In this document: positions 42,933-53,131 of the stretch, piece after piece
Layout: each line of letters starts with the position of its first letter
Numbering within the stretch: position 1 is the stretch's first letter
Origin: Drosophila pseudoobscura
Lineage: Eukaryota > Arthropoda > Insecta > Diptera > Drosophilidae
Direction of reading: 5' to 3'
DNA length: 64,000 nt
Assembly: GCF_009870125.1 (NCBI RefSeq)
Contig: NC_046683.1
Coordinates: 24,642,129-24,706,128 of the forward strand
The notes under the pieces: generated by a model
Database searches by the model: none
Seen by the model: the letters and a program-made list of their open reading frames with translations, nothing else
Told to the model about the DNA's origin: nothing
Translations under genes and position numbers: made by a program

Positions 42933-45326
42933 TCATTGTTCTGGACTATTTCGGAGACTTGTAGAGCTCAAGGCGAATACCACTATCACTAGGCCGAGTG
43001 ATATCGTTGAGGTGGAATAGATGGCAACGCTGCCCCTGACTTCATTGATAAAGTTCAGATTCTCTGCGCTCAGCCGGTGAATGTAGGGCAGGTTAAGCGT
43101 TGTGTCGTGGCCGCTAATGTTTAGGCGAGCGGGCGCCGCTACGGCAGGGGCTCGATTCCGAATGCTGTTTCGGTTTAGGAATCGAGCGTTGTCGACGGTG
43201 GCATATGAACGGAACGTGAGGAGGTTTGTTCCATGGACCCTTATTGCAGCGCAGTCGTAGCTGATGGTGGCGCTACGATCGTTTATGATGATGATGCCGT
43301 CGTCAACCACAGTGACAGGGTCGAGGTGGCTTGGTTGCGTCTGACAGTGAGCGATGTCCATAGAATGGAGACCTTGCGCACAGGTAACGTTCTCTGACTC
43401 CTTGCAAAATGTGACTGTCGCTGTTTGGGTGCAATTTGTCGCGGCCATGACCTTCCCGTTGCATTCGGCTACCAGGTTGTCTTGTAGCTGCAGTACCAGC
43501 CCGCTGTGCGCGACTGGGTAGATGGTGATTTTCCTGCATAGCTTGCTTACAATGGGGAATTGGATTACAAAATTTATGATGTTTTCTTTACGATCTATCT
43601 TAATATTAGACACTTTCATTATACCCGATACTCAAAATGAGTATTGGGGTATATTAGATTTGTGGTAAAAGTGGATGTGTGTAAAGTCCAGAAGGAATCG
43701 TTTCCGACCTCATAAAGTACATATATTCTTGACCAGCATCAATAGCCGAGTCGATTGAGCCATGTCTGTCTGTCCGTCTGTCCGTCCCCTTCAGCGCCTA
43801 ATGCTCAAAGACTATAAGAGCTAGAGCAACGATGTTTTGGATCCAGACTTCTGTGATATGTCACTGCTACAAGAATATTTCAAAACTTTGCCCCGTGGCA
43901 TCCACAATTTCGACGATACGAGAAAACTAAAAAAGCAGAATCTTAGAAGATGGCTATATCTTCTGCAAAATCTGAACCAGATCGTATAATTATTATAGCC
44001 AGAATCAAGAAAACAGTTTCATTCTTTCTCGCTCTGTCTCTCTCTAACACACAGGTTTCATGGTCGGTTTTGCCAATTGCAAAATATGAGTTCAAGGATC
44101 TCAGAACCTATAAAAGCCAGAGCAACCAAATTTGGTATCCACACTCCTGTGATATCGGACCTTGACCGTTTTGTGTCCAAATTTCGCCACACCCCCTTCC
44201 GCTCCAGCAAAGGATGAAAATCTGGGGCATCCACAAGTCTCAGAGACTATTAACGTTAGAATAACCAAATTTAGTGTCCGCACTCCTGTTAGATCTCACT
44301 ATTATACGTATATCTCAAAATTTCGCCCCACCCCCTTCCGCCCACACAAAGGACGAAAAACTGTTGCATCCACAATATTGCAGATTCGAGAAAACTAAAA
44401 ACGCAGAATCATAGATAACAACCATATCTATCAGATTGCTGAATCTGGATCAGATCAGATCATTTTTATAGCCAAAAGGAACAAATCAATTTTCACTGGC
44501 TACGCAGCGCCCGACGTCACGCTCAGACTGATTTTCTGCCTCTCTCGCACGCACTCTTTGTATAACTGGAGAGTTGCGGGGTCCGCAGCAACTCACAACG
44601 TTCCACCTCGTGTTCTCTTTATTTTATCATTATTATATTTTTAAGTCTGTAATTGAGGGCCCTGTTACTTGTTTGGTGAGAATTGATTCGATATCCGAGT
44701 GGTCTATAATCTCTGAATTAATTACGTTAACTTTTTCAAGAGTTAAGGTGATCATGAGAGCCCCCAATTCGGTTATTAGCATTCTATTGCGCGTAGTGAG
44801 GGTTTCGAACAGGTGACCCGTGTTCACCTGTTGGTCTTTTGCGGTCTTCAGAATTTTATTGACTGTGTCTGTGAGTTGATTAATTTGTTCTTGCGTCCTG
44901 GTGTTAATGTCGATTTTTCTATTATTTGCAGTGACTAGCTGCGTCTGTATTCGTTCTATATTCCTAAGGTCGTTTGAGTCTGTCGTACCCGCTACAGCCT
45001 TAAGAGCTGTCCCCAGGAAGTCAAGGCTTCTTACCCTTCTATGGTGAATGTCGAATGGTGAATGGTGCAGTTAGCATGTCTTGTACGTGTCCTGTGTCTA
45101 TCTCCAACAACTTCCTCATGTGAGATTGTCGAAACAAGTCTGTTAACTTCATTGTCTCGTCGGTCATGGATCTGTAGTCTGTGAGGTTAGTCAAGTGTCG
45201 TAAGTATCCGTACTGGTCCCAAAGCAGTATGTCGCCGTCTATGATGGGAATATAGTTCGCGTGCGTGTAGTCTGTTACCCGTGCAGTCGTAGTGGTCACG
45301 AGTGAAAGTGTCAGTATTATAAGCAT
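42933..45326 (-). pseudogene. Errantivirus env, interrupted by DINE-1
   Basis: The N-terminal part (45326-44612) has a hydrophobic signal-like start and, near 45020, a dibasic RRVR site followed by a hydrophobic fusion-peptide-like stretch, then a long heptad-like helix, as in insect F-type envelope proteins. The C-terminal part (43619-42933) has a Cys-rich domain and a hydrophobic membrane helix near its end. The two parts are separated by the DINE-1 at 43620-44611. A frame break lies near 45050. Envelope proteins let errantiviruses pass between cells; this copy is non-functional as it stands. Confidence 0.78.
43620..44611 (-). mobile_element. DINE-1 copy (minus strand) in errantivirus env
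   Basis: Plus strand reads from the 3' hairpin 'atactcaaaatgagtat' to the 5' end 'caacgttccacctcgt'. Lacks part of the 5' inverted-repeat region (near 44560) present in other copies. Confidence 0.9.
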
Positions 45327-45358
45327 AAAATGGAAATGAAAGGGATTGAAACTATAAA

Positions 45359-46222
45359 TTACCGACGGATGTTGTCCTTGTGGACCACCCTCCCCTTGAT
45401 GAGGACCATTGTCCCCAAGTCCGCTTCAACCATTCTTTCATCGCTGAGGGGCGAAAGTTTGTTTCCTAGCCTGCGGTTGGTTTTTACTAGGACTCCTTCG
45501 CCTACTTCGAAGACTCTGTTTTGTCGGTTTTTATTTAGTCTAGCATTCTGCTCAATCTGTGCTTCCTCTATTTTTTTTACAATGCCCTGGATGCATTCCG
45601 GCGAAGCGGTGGTTACGACATCCTTGGGCCTTTGCTCGGTTACCGAATGAATGGAACTGTTATATTCGACAGTAGCCTGCAAGATGAGGTCAACCGTGTC
45701 TACGATTCCTCTTTGGATTTTCTGGCACCTAGCTATTTTTAACAGGGTGCTGTGGAACCGTTCCACCTGGCCGTTCGATACGTTGTGGAGTGGCGGTGCG
45801 TTTACGATGTTTACATCGTAATTGTTCAGAAAAAGAGACCTTATAGTCTCGGACTTAAGAGCGGGCTCATTATCGCAATATCGCAACTTGCTTTGCCCTG
45901 GGAATGACGTTCATTAGTATCAGTAGAGGGGGTCGTAAGTTCTCTATTGCATCATTGCGAACTTGGATAGTTTGTCTACGCAGGTTAGGAAGAATTTTTT
46001 GTCTGTGGAGAAGAAGTCAACGTGTAACATCTCTCCAGCCTGTGAGGGAATCGGCGTTTAGCCGAGCTCTTGGTTTTTTAGGTGCCTATCGTACTTTGCC
46101 CTTGCGCAAACCTTACAATTTAGGACCACCTCGTTGGCTAGTTTGGACATTTTACGGAAATAATACTCTGTCATTATTTGCTTGACATTTTCCTGCGCTG
46201 CCCTGTGGGCTCGGTTATGCTC
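45359..46222 (-). pseudogene. Errantivirus integrase
   Basis: 45886-45359 encodes RYCDNEPAL (second catalytic Asp), SNGQVERFHSTL (Glu) and a C-terminal domain with VGEGVLVKTNRRLG. Upstream (46222-45890, in broken frames) are the zinc domain (ANEVVLNCKVCARAKYD) and HVDFFSTDKKFFLT (first Asp). The frame overlaps closely with env, as in gypsy-type elements. At least three frameshifts or stops. Confidence 0.8.
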
Positions 46223-47228
46223 TTAAGTGATTATTTCTCTCCTGTCACTAACGTTGAACACGTTAGCCACGAAATTCTTGCAGTGCCAGAATTTTCTGGC
46301 TGGGAAGGCCTTTATCACCTCGTGTTGGGGGGTTGAGCGGAGTGGGGGGTGAGCGGAGAACAGTACGTCCGTCAAGCTACGCTTCAGCTCAGAGATGAAT
46401 ACACGGAGTGCGTCGCCTCTGAACTTTTCGCACATGACCTTTGCCAAGCTAATGTCGTAGGTCATGTGGACCTTGTTGGTCAACAAGGTAAGTTTCTTTT
46501 CTACCTCATCATAGCACTGCAGAATCGACATTCCGCCTTGCCTCAGCGTGCCCATTTCTTGTTTAATGACATGTATGGGTCTCTTATCGCTGTATGTGAA
46601 GTCTAGTCGTGCGATGACGGCCTCGAAGTTCAACGGTGTGTTGAATGATGCCAAGACCGCATCTGCTGGGCCCCTAATCTTACTCCGGATTATGAGTATG
46701 GCCTGGTAATGACGGGAGCTTCCGTCATACCTTTTGAAAATTTTTTATTCGGCATGTGCCGCCGGTCTCCATGCTACGTACGTCTCCTGAGTTCCGTGGG
46801 ACTCAGGGACGCACTTCACTGCGTCGAGAGGCTCATCGCAAGGGAGCCCGTCGGTTATTTCTACATCCTCATAGACTTTCACCTCGGGTACCGCGAGATG
46901 TGAGTTTTGTATTTTAGAGTTTACTAATGCTATCTGTTGCTGAAACTCCTGTTTGAGGGCGTCCTCCCTCCTAGTGTTCTCTCGCGCCTGCACTGTGAGT
47001 GCGCTTTGCACGGCTGTGTCAATTATAGCTCTGAGAGGTTTTTATATTTATTTCGGTTGCTTCCGACTTCATACGCGGTTCAATACACGATATGTACGTC
47101 CATATCTGCTTTTTCGGTTTGGCTGCACGCAGCGGGTTGGTCAACTTGGTCAGGTACGTGTAGGTCAATGAACCCCCCAAGCAAACATGCTAGTGTTCTG
47201 GCACCAAGTTCGTGTCGTTTCTGTTTTC
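46223..47228 (-). pseudogene. Errantivirus gag fused by deletion to the end of pol
   Basis: 47011-46745 encodes a charged helical segment, and 46654-46330 a helical capsid-like segment (IARLDFTYSDKRPIHVIKQE, LTLLTNKVHMTYD). Near 46325 it passes in frame into VIKAFPARKFWHCKNFVANV, which belongs just before integrase, so protease, RT and RNase H have been lost in one deletion. A frameshift lies near 46740. The start of gag lies beyond the DINE-1 insertion. Confidence 0.72.
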
Positions 47229-48315
47229 ATACCCGATACTCAAAATGAGTATTGGGGTATATTAGATTTGTGGTAAAAGTGTATGTGTGTAACGTCCAGA
47301 AGGAATCGTTTCCGACCTCATAAAGTATATATATTCTTGATCAGCATCAATAGCCGAGTCGATTGAGCCATGTCTGTCTGTCCGTCTGTCCGTCCGTCCG
47401 TCTGTCCGTCCCCTTCAGCGCCTAATGCTCAAAGACTATAAGAGCTAGAGCAACGATGTTTTGGATCCAGACTTCTGTGATATGTCACTGCTCAAAAAAT
47501 ATTTCAAAACTTTGGCCCGCCCACTTCCGCCCCCACAAAGGGCGAAAATCTGTGGCATCCACAATTTCGACGATACGAGAAAACTCAGAATCGTAGAAGA
47601 TGCCTATATCTTCTAGAGTGCAAAATCTGAACCAGATCGTATAATTATTACAGCCAGAATCACGAAAACAATTTCACTCTTTCTCGCTCTGTCTCTCTCT
47701 AACACACAGGTTTCATGGTCGGTTTTGCCAATTGCAAAATATGAGTTCAAGGATCTCAGAACCTATAAAAGCCAGAGCAACCAAATTTGGTATCCACACT
47801 CCTGTGATATCGGACCTTGACCGTTTTGTGTCAAAATTTCGCCACTCCCCCTTCCGCCCCCGCAAAGGACGAAAATCTGAGGCAACCACAAATCTCAGAG
47901 ACACGCTAGAGTAACCAAATTTGGTACACACACTCCTTTAAGATGTCACTATAAAACGTATATCTCAGAATTTCGCCCCACCCCCATCCGCCCCCACAAA
48001 GGACGAAAATCTGTTGCATCCACAATATTGCAGATTTGAGAAAACTAAAAGAATCATAGAGAATGACTATATCTATCCGGTTGCTGAATTTGGATCAGAT
48101 CAGATAATTTTTGTAGCCAAAAGGAACAAATCAATTTGCATTGGCTATGCAGCGCCCGATGTCACGCTCAGACTGATTTTCTGTCTCTCTCGCACGCACT
48201 CTTTGTCGTGTCGTTTAATATTAGCGGCGTCTGCCGGAGGAGAGCCATACTGACTTAGTATCGGGTATAACTGTAGAGTTGCGGTGTCCGCAGCAACTCA
48301 CAACGTTCCCCCTCG
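47229..48315 (-). mobile_element. DINE-1 copy (minus strand) in errantivirus gag/leader
   Basis: Full-length copy, from 'acccgatactcaaaatgagt' to 'caacgttccccctcgtt'. The microsatellite reads tgtctgtctgtccgtc (47370-47412). It shares 'ttcatggtcggttttgcc' with the copy at 43620. Confidence 0.9.
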
Positions 48316-48766
48316 TTTTCTATTTCTGTCCATTCGGTTTAAAATAGATTTATTGTAAGACTTCGGCATGAATGGTCACCGAAATGAAAATTCTCTAACT
48401 CACTCGTTTTAGTTTTATTTTTATTTTATTTGAAATTTACTTTATTATTGGAATTCTCACTTTTCAAATCACTAACATGTTTTCTAACTTAGATATATCC
48501 AGCGCAGCAGTCGTGTTTATATTCGAGCGTGTAGTTATCCCTCGCCGCGGTCGTCGCGTTGGATGTGCAGGGGACAGTGGAGAGTATATTTGTGTTTTTT
48601 TTTTATGCAAGATTCTCTTTCTCTCGTCTCCTTTTTATTGTGTTCTTTGTTGTTTTACACACACACACAAAAAGAAAAATTATTATTTTTTGTTTTCTCA
48701 CTTTCTGTTTGAGTTTTCACAAAAAAAATTGTACACCTTGTTTGGTTCTTTTTACGTTGGGCGCCA
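48316..48766 (-). promoter_or_regulatory. Errantivirus leader and primer-binding site (tRNA-Lys type)
   Basis: On the minus strand TGGCGCCCAAC lies directly after the LTR (48766-48756), the primer site of gypsy-type elements (tRNA-Lys by recollection). The AT-rich leader with an 'acacacac' run follows down to the DINE-1. The same primer site and 40 bp of leader recur at 42087-42127. Confidence 0.75.
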
Positions 48767-49220
48767 ATTATTAAGTTACACCAGAACACAACGCGTATAC
48801 TGTTATTAGGTATTTTTATTGATTATGTTAAGTTAACAATTCCTCAGAAGCTTTAGCTAGCTGAGTGATATCAAACGTTAGACAGCTGACCGAATATTAT
48901 GAATGAGAATTGATTGATCAAGGCGAGCGATACGCTGCGCTTTATTTGGATTCAAACTTAAGACTAATTATTAATGAAATTAAAAGCTATGATTGCAGCC
49001 GGCTTCGCGGACAGTGCTGCCGCGGCGTCACTGCAGAACCGTCGCCGTCGCTCCAAGAACTTCAACGTCGCTGGCAGCTGTTCGGCACCCGTGGGAACTG
49101 CTGACTTTCGCCTTGTGGGTGGTGATGAATTACTGCAGCTGCATCCGCCAAACCTGTGACTCTGGTCGTGGAACTCGCTGATATGCTAGGTCAGCACACG
49201 TCCAGTGTCGGTGGTTAACT
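48767..49220 (-). repeat. Errantivirus 5' LTR (internally deleted)
   Basis: On the minus strand starts AGTTAACCACCGACACTGG at 49220, next to TACATA, and ends at 48767 next to the primer site. About 275 bp shorter than the 3' LTR. Confidence 0.87.
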
Positions 49221-49226
49221 TACATA

Positions 49227-49344
49227 TTTATGAATTTGCTTCCTTTTTTTTATGATTAGTATTTTGCAGCCATTAAATAAACAAAAAATACACGCAAATC
49301 GAAATGGACTGCATAGATAGAAAATCTCGCTATAAACATTTGTC
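49227..49344. other. Flank right of the errantivirus, unassigned
   Basis: Short AT-rich sequence between the errantivirus and the coiled-coil fragment. Ends in a weak splice-acceptor-like 'ttgcag' near 49368. Confidence 0.35.
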
Positions 49345-49625
49345 ATGATAATGCTGCTGATTTGCAGGGGCCCCGAAGTAATTCCGTTAATGTTGCCCGG
49401 GACAGATCCAGCTGTGGGTCTAGTGTTATTTCTGCAACTAAGGCGCCGCACCAAAGCGGATTAAACTGAAAAATCTTCTGGAGATTGTTCCAGAAGGAGC
49501 AGCAGAAATTACATGACGAGTACAAGGAAATAAAGCGAGAGATACTCCAGCAAACTGCGAGCAGCCAAGGCAAAGCGAGCTTCCAAGCAGAGTTGCTTCA
49601 ATTTTTAAGGGAGTCCAAAGAGTAA
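49345..49625 (+). pseudogene. Coiled-coil gene fragment with one stop, related to 5925-6656
   Basis: One frame is open from about 49350 to the TAA at 49623 except for a single TGA at 49463-49465. It reads RSNSVNVARDRSSCGSS, then after the TGA a charged helix (FQKEQQKLHDEYKEIKRE), and ends FQAELLQFLRESKE. The C-terminal pattern and upstream context (the 180-bp repeat at 41514, separated only by the errantivirus) match the fragment at 5925-6656. Possibly a last exon; an 'ag' acceptor lies near 49369. Function unknown. Confidence 0.5.
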
Positions 49626-49744
49626 CGTTCTTTGTATGTGTGTATATATGGTACACACTTTACAATTAAAACAGACCATAGAAAATTAACATACTTGGTT
49701 TTAATGATAAACCCTAGATCAAAATAACAATTAACAATAATGAG

Positions 49745-50179
49745 TGTTGAGAAATGAGCCTCGTAATTTTGGTTCAATTTTCATATGTATTGCACCGCTT
49801 CAGTGGCTAGTTTTACGCGCTTAGCTGTGTTGTTATTGCGCGGATCCAAAACATAGCTGTAATGTTCTCACACGCATGGCCAGACCCGCAGCTGCACACG
49901 CACACAGCGATGCGTTCCGTTTTTGCATTGAGACCGTCGCGTCGAGTCGTATCGCGTGATCTTCCAACTCCTTTTTGCTCGACTTCTTTTCGCGGAGTTG
50001 AGTTAGTCGAAATCTCTAGATAAAACCAACCGCACGCATAGTTCATACCGCCGCATCATAGACAACCCCCGCTATTCATATACACGTTGTAACATAACCG
50101 CCAATCTTAAATACTCAATATATGTAAATAAATAAGCTCAATATATTAAAAGATTATACAGTCCACTAATTAATAACCA
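49745..50179 (+). repeat. BEL/Pao element 2, 5' LTR
   Basis: Starts TGTTGAGAAATGAGCC. The end is set at 'ataacca' by comparison with the 3' LTR; the last 10 bases before the primer site are uncertain. Confidence 0.82.
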
Positions 50180-50189
50180 TAGCAAATTT

Positions 50190-50207
50190 TGGTCCTTCGA
50201 GCCGGAT
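50190..50207 (+). promoter_or_regulatory. Primer-binding site, tRNA-Tyr type
   Basis: TGGTCCTTCGAGCCGGAT, identical to that of BEL/Pao element 1 at 6997. Confidence 0.75.
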
Positions 50208-50253
50208 CACCGCGTTTGAGTTTATTTATATACATATTGAGTGATATCGTTGA

Positions 50254-53131
50254 CCGCTATTCGCCATAAAGGCCCTAGTGCATCGTCTAATTCAGCAACG
50301 TGGTGCCTGCAAATCCCAACTAACTCGCGTGGCTACGGAGGCTCAAGAGTTTGTACAGTCATGTACTTCTGTGCAAACATTAGAGCACAAGTTGGACCGA
50401 CTGGTTGCAACTTTCAACCGCTTTATGGAGCTGTCTGAAGAGCTGGTCCAATATAATGATGAAGATGAATACGTGGATCCGGATTTGGACATCCCCGAAT
50501 AGTGCGCATAGTATCTTCACTGAAGCCATACGTGACCGGAGCAGTCACGAGAATGAGCACGACAACTCAAATCTACTGCTATCGACCACTGTGGAACGCT
50601 TATTTGACGGACAAACTCAACTTCTGGAGAGGATTCGGGACTCATCGGGAACCACAGAGCTGCAGTTCGAGAAAATACGCATTCCGACGTTTTCGGGCAG
50701 ATACGAGGATTGGTGTCAGTTTAGTGACTTGTTCTTAGGCTCAGTCGACAAGAAGAGTAGTCTGTCCAAGTGCCAAAAGTTTCATTATTTGAAATCCTAT
50801 CTGGATGGTGAAGCGTTGTCTCTGATAAAACATATTCCCGTATCGGATGCCAATTACCAGGACGCATGGGAGAGGCTCGAAAATCGCTACAACAAGAAGT
50901 CACTGATTGCTCGTTCGTTCATTCAAAACATTCTTTCGTTGCCAACCGCAAAGGGTTCAAACATCGCCGAGTTGCGTAAGATAGTCGACACCGCTGACGA
51001 AAGTATACGTGGTCTACATGCGCTGAGCTGCGACAGCCGCGATGTGTGTCTAATCCATATCTTGCTCTCAAAGTTAGACCCGGAATGCAAGGAAGCGTGG
51101 GCCACCTCCAGTGAATCGTGCAAGGAAAATGTGACCATAAATGACCTGTTCGGCTTTGTCTTCGCCCGTTGCGATGCACTTGAGTCTTGTCAAGATCCAA
51201 AGCTAATCCAGGATACACACACGGTGCTGAATAAACGTCGTGCAATTTCTCATCATGTGGACGTGCCAAATACGTCTGCTCGTGATTGTGTATATTGTCA
51301 CGAGCAACACAGTCTTTATGCGTGCACTCAATTCAAGGCTCTGGATGTTGTGGACCGCCGCAAGTTCGCAAGGGATGGTAATTTGTGCTTCAATTGTCTA
51401 AGCCGATCTCATCAAGTCAAGAAGTGTAATTCCACAAACACGTGCCGTCTGTGTAAGCTGAAGCACCACACTCTTGTTCATGCAGAGGACATACGCTCTG
51501 TCACGGCTTCCGCTGATGTCAATAACTCCGCTGACTCACCCGTCCGCTCGTCCAGTTTCCCTGCTGACGCTGATCCTGCCGTGGTCAGCCATCATACATT
51601 GGAGTGGAAATTCGTGGCCAAGAGTCAGGCCATATTGCCAACGATTTTGGCCACTATAGTCGACTCCTGGGGCAACGAGACCACCTGCAGGATACTGTTG
51701 GATACTGGTTCGACTATAACGATGGTCGCCGAATCATTTATTCAACGAATTGGTTTGCCGCGCACCCACGCTCGTATACCAGTGGTTGGTCTAGGCGCAA
51801 ATCCAGCTGGGGTTACTAGAGGTCGCGCCACATTCACGCTGCTCTCCCGCACATGCTCGGCCTCAGTGGTGGTAACAAGTCTGATTATGAACACTTTAAC
51901 CTCCTCGATTCCAGCCCAGAGGATCGAGTCTAACACACCGATGTGGAAAAGAATTCGTGATCTACACTTAGCGGACCCTACATTTGGTAAACCAGGCGAA
52001 ATCGACGTGATCTTAGGAGCTGATCAGCTTTGGAACCTTTACACTGGACAACGCAAAGAGTTTGGTTCTGAATATCCTATTGCATTTCACACTAATTTTG
52101 GTTGGGTCATTACAGGCAGCTACCATCTCAGTAGTGATGCTCACAACCACGCACTAGCACATCACGCGCACGAGGATCTGGACACTTTGGTTCGATCGTT
52201 CATGGACATGGAACGAGTTCAACCAAGTGACGCTACCATTGATGCTAGTGATCCCGCTGAGCAACACTTCGTTCATACGCACGCCCGCAGAAACGATGGC
52301 GTGTACATCGTCCAATACCCGTTCAAGGAATCTGCCCCTCCGATGGGGTCCACACTGCCACAGGACATTTATAGTTGGCTGAGCTCGGTCGACTGGAACG
52401 ATCCACTACTCGCGCAGCTATGCGCACGGTGGCAACAGTTTGTAGCCGAAGTTCATTTACTGGAAAGCTGTCGCATACCCCGCTACCTATCCTCGCCACT
52501 TCAAGCAACGGAGCTGCATGGATTCGCCGATGCGTCATCTCATGCATACGCCGCTGTCATCTACAGTCGCGTGAGAGTCAATAATTACTACGCTGTAACA
52601 CTGATCGCCGCAAAAACCCGGGTGGCACCCATCAAACCTATCTCCATCCCACGGCTCGATACTTCGTGTTGGTCAGACTCCGAAATTGTACTACATTGGC
52701 TCTCATCACCCCCACGGACTTGGAACACTTATGTTTGTAATCGCACGGCTGAGATTCTAGAAGCTTGCCCACGTAGCTGCTGCCACGTAGCTGCCCACAT
52801 TCGCACTGAGGACAATCCCGCGGACTGTGCATCACGCGGACTTCTACCAAAGGATCTGGTAGAACATCAACTGTGGTGGAATGGACCACCGTGGCTTTCC
52901 CAATCACATCGCACTTGGCTACCTGCTAAGGCCAAGTTCGCACTGTCGACTGAGGACGCTGAGCGGATGGAAGTAAAGGTCAAGCCCCAAGTTAATCTAC
53001 ACATTTCCAATGAAGGAGATGATCTTAACTGTATGATCAACAAAGCTTCCTCCTGGTCACATCTCTTGCGGACACTTAGCTATTGCTTTCGGTTCGTACA
53101 TCGCCTTCGTTGCAAGGACCGCCTGTCATAA
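50254..53131 (+). pseudogene. BEL/Pao gag-protease-RNase H polyprotein lacking the RT core
   Basis: The gag N-terminus (RLIQQRGACKSQLTRV, then LDRLVATFNRFMELSEEL) is in the frame ending at 50502; a one-base shift near 50500 leads into a 2727-base frame (50405-53131). That frame encodes gag DUF1759 (KIRIPTFSGRYEDWCQF), cysteine knuckles (CFNCLSRSHQVKKC, CRLCKLKHHTLVH), an intact-looking A17 protease loop (ILLDTGSTITMV, Asp near residue 436) and VILGADQLW. After KESAPPMGS (residue about 647) it passes directly to TLPQDIYSWLSSVDW, which belongs after RT, so about 400 residues including YVDD are missing in frame. A second in-frame gap (near residue 750, PRLD-TSCWSDSE) removes part of RNase H. It ends at a TAA at 53129, in frame with integrase. 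Confidence 0.85.

Larger units (their letters stand above)
41867..49226 (-). mobile_element. Gypsy-type errantivirus, minus strand, three LTR copies, deleted and interrupted
   Basis: Minus-strand order: LTR (49220-48767), primer site, leader, gag, integrase, env, purine tract, second LTR (42897-42128), primer site and 40 bp of leader, and a partial third LTR (42086-41867). The right flank TACATA (49221-49226) is the usual gypsy-type insertion target; a TACATA occurs a few bases left of the third LTR (41854-41859), an imperfect match. Protease, RT and RNase H are deleted between gag and integrase. Two DINE-1 copies interrupt gag and env. Confidence 0.85.

Noticed and set aside
48477..49181. 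Several plus-strand ORFs of 60-110 residues
   Set aside because: They lie in the LTR and leader of a minus-strand errantivirus and have low-complexity translations.
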